14,224 bases of DNA from an uncultured Collinsella sp. (GTDB lineage: Bacteria > Actinomycetota > Coriobacteriia > Coriobacteriales > Coriobacteriaceae), in assembly GCA_902494715.1 (NCBI GenBank), contig CABUUJ010000055.1:1-14224 (forward strand), in the 5' to 3' direction. The position numbers and the translations under genes are program-made. Below, piece by piece: positions 1 to 6,711 of this stretch. The notes beneath the pieces are model-generated. The model made no database searches, was not told where the DNA came from, and saw nothing but the letters and a program-made list of their open reading frames with translations. Within the stretch, counting starts at the first letter, position 1. Each line of letters starts with the position of its first letter.

Positions 1-1601
1 CCATTGTGGTTCTTGGTATCGGAAACGGTCAGTGCAACGCCCTCAGCGGAAAGCTTGCCGGCGTCGCCCTGCTGGCCGCCCATCTCGGCGTAGAACGGGG
101 TGCGGTCGAGCACGACCTCGACGTCCTCGCCGGCTGCAGCGGAATCGACAGACTCGCCGTTGCGCACGATGGCGACAACCTTGGCGCCCTCGATGACGTA
201 GTTGTCATAGCCATCGAACTCGGTCGCAGCGACCTTGTCGGAAAGCTCGACCCACACATCGTTAAAGCTGCCCCAGGCATCGCCCTTGGCGTTAGCGCGG
301 GCGCGGGCCTTCTGGTCCTCCATGCAGGCGGTAAAGCCGTCCATGTCGACGTCGTGGCCAGCGGTGCCGGCGATCTCGACGGTCAGGTCGATGGGGAAAC
401 CAAAGGTGTCGTGCAGCTTAAAGGCAACATCGCCCGGAAGCACAGCACCCTCGGCAAGCGCTGCCAGGGCCTCATCCAGGTAGACGCGACCGTTGTCGAG
501 CGTCGTGGAGAAGCGCTCCTCCTCGGAGGCGACGATACCCTTGACGAGCGCGACGTTCTTGAGCAGCTCAGGATAGGCCTCGCCCATCTGAGCGTTGACC
601 TCGTCGATGAACTTGGTCAGGAAGGCGCCCTCGATACCCAGCAGGCGACCGTGGAACACGGCACGGCGGAGCAGACGGCGAAGGACGTACTCGCGACCCT
701 CGTTGCCGGGAAGGATGCCGTCCGAGATCATAAAGTCGACAGCACGGGAGTGGTCGGCGATGATGCGCAGGGAGCGGCTGGCGCCGGAGTAATCGTCGGC
801 GTCATAGGTCTTGCCGCTGATCTCCTCGCCCAGCTTGATGAGATGCTGCATCAAGTCGCCGTCGTAATTGGCGGTCTTGTGCTGCATGATGGCGGCCATG
901 CGCTCCAGGCCCATGCCCGTATCGAGGTTGCGGTGCGGCAGCTCCGGCATGGAGCCGTCCTCCTGGCGGTCGTACTGGGTAAAAACGAGGTTCCAGAACT
1001 CAAGGAAGCGGTCGCAGTCGCAGCCGGGCTTGCAGTCGGGGCTGCCGCAACCGACCTCCTCGCCCATGTCAAAGTAGATCTCGGAGCACGGACCGCAGGG
1101 GCCGGTGGGGCCAGCAGCCCAGAAGTTGTCGTCCTCGCCCAGGCGGGAGATGTGGTCCTCGGCAACGCCCAGAGAACGCCACACGTCGTGGGTCTCGTCG
1201 TCCTCGGTAAAGACGGTGAAGTACAGGCGGTCGAGCGGCAGCTTGAACTCCTTGGTGATGAGCTCAAAGGCCCAGGCGCAAGCCTGCTCCTTGGAGACGC
1301 CGCCAAAAGAGAAATCGCCGAGCATCTCGAAGAACGACAGGTGACGGCCGTCCTCGCCGATGCAATCGATGTCGTTGGTGCGGACACACTTCTGGCAGGA
1401 GATCGCGCCGATCTCCTTCATGGTCTTCTTGCCCTGATAGTACTCCTTAAACTGGTTCATGCCGGCGTTGGCAAGCAGCAGCGAAGGATCGTCGGGAACG
1501 AGGGACGAAGAAGGATAGAGCTTAAGACCGCGCTCCTCAAAGAAGTTGAGGAACTTTGAGCGAATCTCGGCCGTAGTCATTGACGGGTAGTCAGCACTCA
1601 T
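1..1601 (-). CDS. alaS: Alanine--tRNA ligase, N-terminal part (runs off left edge)
   Basis: Class II aminoacyl-tRNA synthetase that charges tRNA-Ala with alanine in the cytoplasm. About 533 N-terminal codons are present; the family is usually near 880 residues, so the end of the editing domain and the C-terminal domain lie outside. The start at 1601 (MSADYPSMTTAEIR) is set by a GAGGAGATT ribosome site at 1609-1617. Seen motifs: RTNDID at 74-79, FFEMLGDFSFG at about 90-100 (class II motif 1 region), a cysteine-rich insert containing CGSPDCKPGCDCDR, then FWNLVFTQYDRQEDG and the motif 3 type sequence DTGMGLERM. The following domain (LRRLLRRAVFHGRLLG, then KLHDTFGFPIDLT) also matches AlaRS. The gene appears to have its own promoter at 1648-1676, immediately after a terminator. 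The only oddity is truncation by the window edge. Confidence 0.98.
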   Translation of the reverse strand, partial: MSADYPSMTTAEIRSKFLNFFEERGLKLYPSSSLVPDDPSLLLANAGMNQFKEYYQGKKTMKEIGAISCQKCVRTNDIDCIGEDGRHLSFFEMLGDFSFGGVSKEQACAWAFELITKEFKLPLDRLYFTVFTEDDETHDVWRSLGVAEDHISRLGEDDNFWAAGPTGPCGPCSEIYFDMGEEVGCGSPDCKPGCDCDRFLEFWNLVFTQYDRQEDGSMPELPHRNLDTGMGLERMAAIMQHKTANYDGDLMQHLIKLGEEISGKTYDADDYSGASRSLRIIADHSRAVDFMISDGILPGNEGREYVLRRLLRRAVFHGRLLGIEGAFLTKFIDEVNAQMGEAYPELLKNVALVKGIVASEEERFSTTLDNGRVYLDEALAALAEGAVLPGDVAFKLHDTFGFPIDLTVEIAGTAGHDVDMDGFTACMEDQKARARANAKGDAWGSFNDVWVELSDKVAATEFDGYDNYVIEGAKVVAIVRNGESVDSAAAGEDVEVVLDRTPFYAEMGGQQGDAGKLSAEGVALTVSDTKNHN

Positions 1602-1647
1602 AGAGGGAATCTCCTCGGTTTCACATCGAAACAGTTCAAACGTAACG

Positions 1648-1676
1648 ATATTACCATCCCGCCGCGCCCATGCAAA
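1648..1676 (-). promoter_or_regulatory. Probable alaS promoter with extended -10
   Basis: Reading the minus strand, TTTGCA (1671-1676) and TAATAT (1648-1653) are separated by 17 nt, and a TG pair stands one base before the -10, giving an extended -10. Each hexamer matches 4 of 6 consensus bases. The start point would be near 1641, leaving a leader of about 40 nt with the ribosome site at 1609-1617. The -35 hexamer shares bases with the T-run of the preceding terminator. Assignment is by eye. Confidence 0.5.
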
Positions 1677-1703
1677 AAAGAGGGCCGCCAAACAGCGACC
1701 CTC
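1674..1703 (-). terminator. Intrinsic terminator before alaS
   Basis: On the minus strand GAGGGTCGC and GCGGCCCTC form a 9-bp stem (one G-U pair) around a 6-nt loop, followed directly by six T. It works only on the minus strand; there is no T-run on the plus side. The nearest minus-strand gene upstream is the AI-2E transporter ending at 2042, so it probably ends that operon about 340 nt past the last stop codon, after reading antisense across the small gene at 1796-2035. It could instead be an alaS leader attenuator, but I saw no T-box signature. Confidence 0.8.
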
Positions 1704-1740
1704 CAGCGAAAGTGCACGTTATTCAGTACTGTGCGATCCT

Positions 1741-1773
1741 TTGAAAAAGGACTGCTGTAGAATTACATATAAG
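1741..1773 (+). promoter_or_regulatory. Possible promoter of the small membrane gene
   Basis: This AT-rich stretch before the plus-strand gene holds TTGAAA at 1741-1746 and, 17 nt on, a weak TACATA at 1764-1769. A better -10 hexamer, TATAAG at 1768-1773, sits at 21 nt spacing, which is too far. A small CCTTT-GAA-AAAGG hairpin (1738-1750) overlaps the -35. Spacing and hexamers do not agree well, so the exact promoter is uncertain. Confidence 0.3.
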
Positions 1774-1795
1774 AGTCACCCGGAAGGAGCGATCA

Positions 1796-2035
1796 ATGAA
1801 AAGCAAACGATTTTTCCTCAATGCACTTCTGTTAGCGGCACTTTTAACGCTTTTGGCTTTCTCCTGCTGGTACGCAAACCAACCAGCATTTGGCTACGTA
1901 TTGTATGCAGTAATGTCCGGCGATAAGGCTTATTACACTTTACGCGCAATTGACGTTCTCTTTTTCTATGTTGCCGGCCCCTTATCAATCGCTTTGCTCG
2001 CGTTTCTTGTCATTTACAACTTCAAGAAACGTTAA
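1796..2035 (+). CDS. Small two-helix membrane protein, unknown function
   Basis: I do not recognise this 79-residue protein. It starts MKSKRFFLNALLLAALL, with a basic N-terminus followed by a hydrophobic helix at about 7-25. A short polar loop (about 26-50, containing NQPAF and SGDKAYY) leads to a second helix at about 52-74 (IDVLFFYVAGPLSIALLAF) and a basic tail, NFKKR. This suggests both ends in the cytoplasm. An AAGGAG site at 1784-1789, six bases before the ATG, supports translation. It is the only plus-strand gene and its G+C is about 42% by my count, far below its neighbours, so it may be acquired or fast-evolving. Its stop lies six bases from the stop of the opposing AI-2E gene, with no terminator between them. 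It could also be a toxin-like or regulatory membrane peptide; nothing seen decides this. Confidence 0.7.
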   Translation: MKSKRFFLNALLLAALLTLLAFSCWYANQPAFGYVLYAVMSGDKAYYTLRAIDVLFFYVAGPLSIALLAFLVIYNFKKR

Positions 2036-2041
2036 TGGGGC

Positions 2042-3454
2042 CTATTTAGAATCAGAATCGTCCATGGAGCCGTCGATGCCGGTTTTGGTATCGTCGTCCG
2101 AGTTGGAGTCATCGTCCTTGGCGAAGGGGTTCTTGAAGAAACCGGTCGCATCGGGCTGCAGGCCCGAGAGCTTAATCCAGGGATTATCGAGCTCAGGCTT
2201 TGGCATGGCCTTGGCCTCGGGCGCAGTCTCATTGCCGATGAGCTCGGACTCGTAGATGAAGGTGTCGTCGCCGAGCGCGTCATAGGCGGCGACCGGGTTG
2301 CCATCGGCATCGCGGTACGGTGTGCCCTTAAACACGGCGCCGTCATAGGCCACAAGCTGGCGGCCGGTCTCATTCTCAAAGTAGTACACGAAGATACCCT
2401 TGAGGGCCGCACAAAGCGGGATGGCAATAATCATGCCGATGGGGCCCATGAGTGCCGAGCCAATAACGAGCGCCGTGAGGCTCATGATGGGATGCACCTG
2501 CACCGAGCTCTGCATGACCTTAGGCGAAATCACGTTATCGGTGACGTTTTGCGCGACCATCGTCACGATGAGCGTCCATAACGCCAACATAGGGCTGAAC
2601 ATGAAACCGAGCACTGTGGCGATTGCTGCGCTCACCCAGGGACCGACGACCGGAACCAAATGCATGATGCCGGTAAAGATAGCCATGAGCGCCGCATACG
2701 GATGGCCGATGATCATAAAACCGATAAAGGCGAGGAAACCACCGCAGATGGACGTCACGACCATACCGCGCATGCAGCCGCCGACAGAGCGAGAAAGGAT
2801 GGCGACCATAAAGCGGTACGAGGTCTCCTTCTCCTGACCGATGATGGTGCAAATCTCGTGGTGCATGCGAGGGTAGTCGCAGGCCATCCAGTAGGCAAGC
2901 ACCAGGCCCAGGAAGATAACGAACAGTTGCGACGCCGTATTGGTAATGAGCGGGAATACACCGCGACCGAGCTCGGCAGCGATCTGAGACACATACTTCG
3001 ATGCCACGGCAACCAGCGACGAAAGATTATCGTCCAAATACTCCTTGAGCGGCGTGTTGTTGAGCGTCTTGGCATGCGAAATCATCTCGTTGAGGTCGCC
3101 ACCCGCAACACGAAGCTGCTCGGGCAGGCGGCTCAGGACTTCCATGATCTGACCAAAGAGAATCGGCGACAAGATGCAAACGACACCGACGAGCACGGCA
3201 ACAACAACAATAAGCGCGATAAGCGAACCGATGCCGCGATTCACGCCATGGTGCTCGAGCCAGTTGGTGATCGGGGACATCACAAAAGCAATGATGGAGC
3301 CGACGGCAAGAAACTCAATAACCGGTGCCAGGATGCCCATAAGGTTAAAGATGACAGCAGCAATAACAATGCAGCCGACAACAGCCCAAATGCGCAGCGT
3401 CAGAATGCGGGTGTCGCGTAGCACGCGATCGGTTTGTTGAGGGTGCTCACTCAT
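2042..3454 (-). CDS. AI-2E family transporter
   Basis: Polytopic inner-membrane protein of the AI-2E/UPF0118/PerM family (470 residues). Members export small molecules or ions, including autoinducer-2 (TqsA) and Na+/H+ exchange in some; the substrate here cannot be read from sequence. Hydrophobic segments lie at about 20-60, 75-100, 168-190 and 232-355, with the long amphipathic loop typical of the family between the third and fourth blocks. The conserved LVPVVGPW stretch is at about 266-273, followed by NVISPKV at 307-313. After about residue 360 there is a 110-residue cytoplasmic tail, very acidic at its end (DDDSNSDDD), longer than usual for the family. The ATG overlaps the sigma factor stop as ATGA (4 nt), so it is translationally coupled and last in a four-gene operon. 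It may be part of the response controlled by that sigma factor. Confidence 0.9.
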   Translation of the reverse strand: MSEHPQQTDRVLRDTRILTLRIWAVVGCIVIAAVIFNLMGILAPVIEFLAVGSIIAFVMSPITNWLEHHGVNRGIGSLIALIVVVAVLVGVVCILSPILFGQIMEVLSRLPEQLRVAGGDLNEMISHAKTLNNTPLKEYLDDNLSSLVAVASKYVSQIAAELGRGVFPLITNTASQLFVIFLGLVLAYWMACDYPRMHHEICTIIGQEKETSYRFMVAILSRSVGGCMRGMVVTSICGGFLAFIGFMIIGHPYAALMAIFTGIMHLVPVVGPWVSAAIATVLGFMFSPMLALWTLIVTMVAQNVTDNVISPKVMQSSVQVHPIMSLTALVIGSALMGPIGMIIAIPLCAALKGIFVYYFENETGRQLVAYDGAVFKGTPYRDADGNPVAAYDALGDDTFIYESELIGNETAPEAKAMPKPELDNPWIKLSGLQPDATGFFKNPFAKDDDSNSDDDTKTGIDGSMDDSDSK

Positions 3455-4242
3455 GAACGAATCATCACTCCGTCGGGGTCGATCTTGTCCTGAATCTTCT
3501 TAAGCGTGCGGCGCAGCAGACGCGAAACCTGCACCTGAGAAATACCCAGCTTCTTGGCGATCTCGATCTGGGTCATGCCCTTCACGAAGCGCAGCTCGAT
3601 AACCTCGCGCTCGCGCGGCGAAAAATCGCGGATGGCTTCCTCGATCACCAGGCGGTCATCGGTAAAGTCGAGCTCGTTGTCATCGTCGGCGTAACGGTCG
3701 AGAATCGAGGGCGCATCGTCGGAATCGGACGCACCAGGAGCCTCGATGGGCACCGAGGTATAGGCCGAAGACGATTCCATAGCCTCGAGGACCTCATCGA
3801 CAGTCACATCTAGATACTCAGCGATCTCCTCAACCTTGGGCGAACGCTGCAGCTCGTTGGTAAGTTTGTCAGTAGCCTGGTTGACCTTGGCCGAGAGCTC
3901 CTGCAGACGACGCGGTACGCGCACGCTCCAGCCCTTGTCGCGGAAATGGCGTTTGATCTCGCCCAGGATAGTGGGTGTTGCAAACGTCGTGAACTCGAGC
4001 CCGCGCTCAGGGTCAAAGCGGTCGATAGCCTTGAGCAAACCCAAATAGCCGACCTGCATGAGATCGTCGAGCGGCTCGCCGCGATTCTTAAATTTGTTGG
4101 CAAGAAACCTTACCAGATTCATATGGGACATGACGAGCTGCTCGCGGGCGTCCGGATCACCGGTCTCCTTGTAACGACGAAACAGCTCGCGGGTTTTCTC
4201 CTTGTCCCAAGCGGTCTTACCGCTCCGGGAACGTTCGGTCAT
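3451..4242 (-). CDS. RNA polymerase sigma factor, SigB/SigF/SigG type
   Basis: Group 3 sigma-70 factor (263 residues) that would direct RNA polymerase to stress-type promoters. Region 2 spans about 35-105 (SHMNLVRFLANKF, DLMQVGYLGLLKAIDRFDPERG, FTTFATPTILGEIKRHFRD) and is the most typical part of the SigB/SigF/SigG branch. Region 3 is at about 110-165. Region 4 is at about 200-252, with the helix-turn-helix MTQIEIAKKLGISQVQVSRL at 223-242. A short acidic linker at 170-195 (DSDDAPS, DDDNELDFTDD) separates regions 3 and 4. It begins one base after the stop of the RsbW-like gene, the usual partner arrangement for an anti-sigma/sigma pair, and overlaps the transporter gene by 4 nt. Which subtype it is (general stress or otherwise) cannot be told; no sporulation genes are nearby. 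Confidence 0.95.
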   Translation of the reverse strand: MTERSRSGKTAWDKEKTRELFRRYKETGDPDAREQLVMSHMNLVRFLANKFKNRGEPLDDLMQVGYLGLLKAIDRFDPERGLEFTTFATPTILGEIKRHFRDKGWSVRVPRRLQELSAKVNQATDKLTNELQRSPKVEEIAEYLDVTVDEVLEAMESSSAYTSVPIEAPGASDSDDAPSILDRYADDDNELDFTDDRLVIEEAIRDFSPREREVIELRFVKGMTQIEIAKKLGISQVQVSRLLRRTLKKIQDKIDPDGVMIRS

Positions 4243-4243
4243 A

Positions 4244-4621
4244 TTAGATATCCGCCTTGAGGTCGAGGGAAAGCGTCAGGGGCGCCGCAGTCTTTTCGTA
4301 GGAGTCGCACACGCTCGCCAAAATAAGCTCGGCATAAACAGCAGCCTGGTCATCCTCGTCGACAGTGGCCTGATCGCCAAAGGTAAAGGTCATGCCAACG
4401 TGAGATTCATCGACATCGAATTTGATTGAGATGTCGTCGGAATCAACAGCCGTGCAACCAAAGATAAAGGCTTCCTCGGCAGCCATGCGGATGTCCTCGA
4501 TGCGATCGACAGACATAGAGCACAGGGCACCAACGTTGGCGGCAGTCATGCGCACAAGGCGAGCGAGACGCGGGTCGCCAGCAACGGTCAGCGTGATGGG
4601 GCAGGTTGCTTCGCTACTCAT
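4244..4621 (-). CDS. RsbW/SpoIIAB-like anti-sigma homologue with degenerate ATP site
   Basis: A 125-residue protein of the GHKL-fold anti-sigma family, which binds a group 3 sigma factor and often phosphorylates an anti-anti-sigma factor. Family resemblance is seen in the N-terminal half: PRLARLVRMTAANVGALC followed by DRIEDIRMAAEEAFIFG, matching the helix that carries the E-x-x-x-N N-box. Here Glu50 is kept but the Asn position is Phe54, and no D-x-G-x-G box follows; that area reads HVGMTFTFGDQATVDEDDQ. ATP binding and kinase activity are therefore doubtful. It overlaps the upstream DUF948-like gene by 8 nt, has a GAGGAG site seven bases before its ATG, and ends one base before the sigma gene, so the two are very probably partners. 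No anti-anti-sigma (STAS) gene is present in the window. Confidence 0.8.
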   Translation of the reverse strand: MSSEATCPITLTVAGDPRLARLVRMTAANVGALCSMSVDRIEDIRMAAEEAFIFGCTAVDSDDISIKFDVDESHVGMTFTFGDQATVDEDDQAAVYAELILASVCDSYEKTAAPLTLSLDLKADI

Positions 4622-5201
4622 CGCAGGACTCCTCAGAGGTCTCGGCGGGCGTATACGTGTAATACTGAGCCGGCTTGGCTACAGACTTCTGGCCATCATC
4701 GTCGCCCACGGCGGCCTCGTCCTCGTCAATTAGGACGCGCTCGGTAGGCCGCTCTGCCTCCGCAGCAGCAGCGGCGAGCTTGCGCTCGGTGTCAGCTGCA
4801 GGAGCCTTCACCTTATTGAAGAGCTTCTGCACAGCACCGGCGGCAGAGTCGGTCACGCTCGACACAGCATTGCTGGCCTCGGCCATGCTGCCCGTAACCT
4901 CAGAAATGTCACGAACCACGGCTTCGACCTCTACGAGATTGGAGGTAAGGGCATCAACTGCCGTCTTGCTCGACTTAAGCAGCGGCTCCATCTGGGCAAG
5001 CGCCGGCGTAAGCTCGTCAACGGCGCCATCGAGCTTTGCCACCACAGGCTGAGCCTCGGCGATGGTGTTGTTGAGGTCGTTCACGGTCTTATCGAGCGAA
5101 TCGACAACGGTGCGGGTTTTGCGCAGGGTAAGCGCAAGCTCAACGATAGCCCACACGCCGGCAACGGCGAGCAGCAGCAAGGCGATTTGAATGGGACTCA
5201 T
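4614..5201 (-). CDS. DUF948-like membrane-anchored coiled-coil protein
   Basis: A 195-residue protein with one N-terminal membrane helix (about 5-25, IALLLLAVAGVWAIVELAL). A long heptad-like region follows (about 28-130: RKTRTVVDSLDKTVNDLNNT, then repeated V/L-rich stretches with few prolines). The tail is low complexity and acidic, rich in Ala, Glu and Asp, and ends EESCDE. This matches the DUF948 style, whose Bacillus members include general stress proteins. The start has a GGGAGG site. The gene is first in the operon with the anti-sigma homologue (8-nt overlap), the sigma factor and the transporter. By context it could be a membrane sensor or scaffold for the sigma switch, but that is inference. 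Confidence 0.75.
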   Translation of the reverse strand: MSPIQIALLLLAVAGVWAIVELALTLRKTRTVVDSLDKTVNDLNNTIAEAQPVVAKLDGAVDELTPALAQMEPLLKSSKTAVDALTSNLVEVEAVVRDISEVTGSMAEASNAVSSVTDSAAGAVQKLFNKVKAPAADTERKLAAAAAEAERPTERVLIDEDEAAVGDDDGQKSVAKPAQYYTYTPAETSEESCDE

Positions 5202-5301
5202 ACAAGCCTCCCAAAGGAATCGAAATACAGACGCTTTTCATGGTACCCCAAAGGGGACCGAACATGCCAAGAGCAGCAACGTGGAACAAAATTATCAGCA
5301 G

Positions 5302-6651
5302 CTACTTCGGTGCATTCCCGCTGCGGTCGCGTTCGCTTTGCTCTACGCGCCACTCTTCCCAGCCGCGCCCGGCAGGCTGCCAGAACGCACCGCGCTCCAG
5401 CCCCTCGGGCAAATAGCGCTGATCGACCCAGCCTTCAGGATAATCGTGCGGGTATTTATACACACCGTATTCATCGCTGCCCGGGCGATGGCGATCGCGC
5501 AGATAACTCGGCACCTCGCGAAGCCCACTAGAATGTATATCGGCCAGCGCCGCATCGATCGAAGCCTCACACGCGTTGGATTTTGGCGCCAAGCACACAT
5601 AGAGTGCAGCCTGAGCCAGGTTAATGCGGCACTCGGGATAGCCAATGACCTCGGCAGACTTAAACGCGGCATGCGCCACCAAAAGCGCCTGCGGGTCGGC
5701 GTTGCCAACATCCTCAGAAGCGTGAATCATAATGCGGCGAGCGATAAACTTAGGATCCTCCCCAGCATCGATCATGCGCGCGAGCCAATAGATCGTGGCA
5801 TCGGGGTCGCTACCGCGCATGGACTTGATGAACGCACTGATGATGTCGTAGTGCATGTCGCCGTTTTTGTCATACGTAAAGCCGCGACGCGGGTTGGCGA
5901 TCTTTACGTCATCCACGGTGATGGGGTAGCGCTCCCCCGCCGCGGGCGCTGGCGTTCCCTCGGTATCGGGACGCGTGACGGCAATCTCGCTCGCAAGCTC
6001 GAGCGTCGTGAGCGCCGAGCGAGCGTCACCCGCTGCCAGCGTGCAGATGGTCTTGACCGTATCCTCACCGGCCGAGAACTTACCGTTCAAGCCCTGCGGC
6101 GCCTCAAGCGCACGTTCAATAAGCGTGGCGATATCCTCATCCTTCAGATGCTCAAGCTCCACGACGCGACCACGTGAGAGCAGTGCCGAGTTGACCTCGA
6201 AGTACGGGTTCTCCGTCGTAGCGCCAATCATAATGACGGTACGGTTCTCAACTGCATGCAGCAGGGCATCCTGCTGCGACTTAGAGAAGCGGTGAATCTC
6301 ATCGATGAATAGAATGGTGCGGCGGTCGTACGTATTCAGGCGCGTCTTGGCCTCATCAATCACGCGACGCAGGTCCTTCACGGTACCCGTGACGGCGCTG
6401 ACCTCGACAAACTCGCTCTTGGTATGGTTGGCGATAATGTGGGCCAGCGTCGTCTTGCCCGTACCGGCAGGCCCGTACAGAATCACGCTCGAAAGCACGT
6501 CGTGCTCGATCGCGGCACGCAGCCATGAACCCTTACCGACGGCCTTTTGCTGGCCCACGTACTCGTCGAGCGAATTGGGTCGCATGCGCACCGCGAGCGG
6601 CGCATTTTTAAAGGAACGCTCGCGCGTCGAGGCAGAAAAAAGGTCGTCCAT
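5302..6651 (-). CDS. rarA: Replication-associated recombination protein A (AAA+ ATPase)
   Basis: RarA/MgsA is a clamp-loader-like AAA+ ATPase acting at stalled replication forks in the cytoplasm. Seen: MRPNSLDEYVGQ near the start, Walker A GPAGTGKTT, Walker B ILFIDEIHRF, and sensor 1 region GATTENP followed by SALLSRGRV. Then comes the family C-terminal domain (SAFIKSMRGSDPDATIYWLARM, ARRIMIHASEDVGNADP, YPECRINLAQAALYVCLAPKSN), which separates RarA from RuvB and DnaX. I chose the ATG at 6651, giving MDDLFSASTRERSF (449 residues), because GGGATGG lies just before it; an in-frame TTG at 6669 and ATGs at 6666 and 6657 would add up to six residues and have weaker ribosome sites. It follows the dGTPase by about 60 nt and is probably co-transcribed. 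A TATACT at the gap suggests a possible internal promoter, without a good -35. Confidence 0.96.
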   Translation of the reverse strand: MDDLFSASTRERSFKNAPLAVRMRPNSLDEYVGQQKAVGKGSWLRAAIEHDVLSSVILYGPAGTGKTTLAHIIANHTKSEFVEVSAVTGTVKDLRRVIDEAKTRLNTYDRRTILFIDEIHRFSKSQQDALLHAVENRTVIMIGATTENPYFEVNSALLSRGRVVELEHLKDEDIATLIERALEAPQGLNGKFSAGEDTVKTICTLAAGDARSALTTLELASEIAVTRPDTEGTPAPAAGERYPITVDDVKIANPRRGFTYDKNGDMHYDIISAFIKSMRGSDPDATIYWLARMIDAGEDPKFIARRIMIHASEDVGNADPQALLVAHAAFKSAEVIGYPECRINLAQAALYVCLAPKSNACEASIDAALADIHSSGLREVPSYLRDRHRPGSDEYGVYKYPHDYPEGWVDQRYLPEGLERGAFWQPAGRGWEEWRVEQSERDRSGNAPK

Positions 6652-6711
6652 AGCCATCCCGTGCATCAATCAAAAACGTTTTCCACTAACAGTATACCGA
6701 ATTAATACGAA

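Noticed and set aside
6..1559. 517-codon open frame on the plus strand opposite alaS, and shorter plus-strand frames elsewhere (for example 5191-6177, 8897-9778, 2660-3421, 10733-11524)
   Set aside because: They are mirror frames of well-recognised minus-strand genes, produced by GC-rich third positions. Their proteins are low-complexity and match no family I know, and they lack good ribosome sites.
1602..1795. T-box riboswitch for alaS
   Set aside because: There is a terminator in the region, but I could not find the conserved T-box sequence (GGGTGGNACCGCG-like) or a specifier stem, and a good promoter lies after the terminator.
4614..4621. Overlap of DUF948-like and anti-sigma frames as a possible frameshift or fusion
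   Set aside because: Both frames have their own ribosome site and normal ends; an 8-nt overlap is ordinary translational coupling.
5242..5259. GGTACCCC-AAA-GGGGACC hairpin as the rarA terminator
   Set aside because: The stem is short with a bulge and there is no T-run on the minus strand, so it is only noted as a possible relative of the hairpin at 8445-8486.
5202..5301. SigB-type autoregulated promoter (GGGGTACC near 5242-5249, minus strand) before the DUF948-like gene
   Set aside because: The GGGTAC resembles a SigB/SigF -10, but the nearest GTT-type -35 is only 9 nt away instead of 12-16. The G-run is also part of a small inverted repeat.
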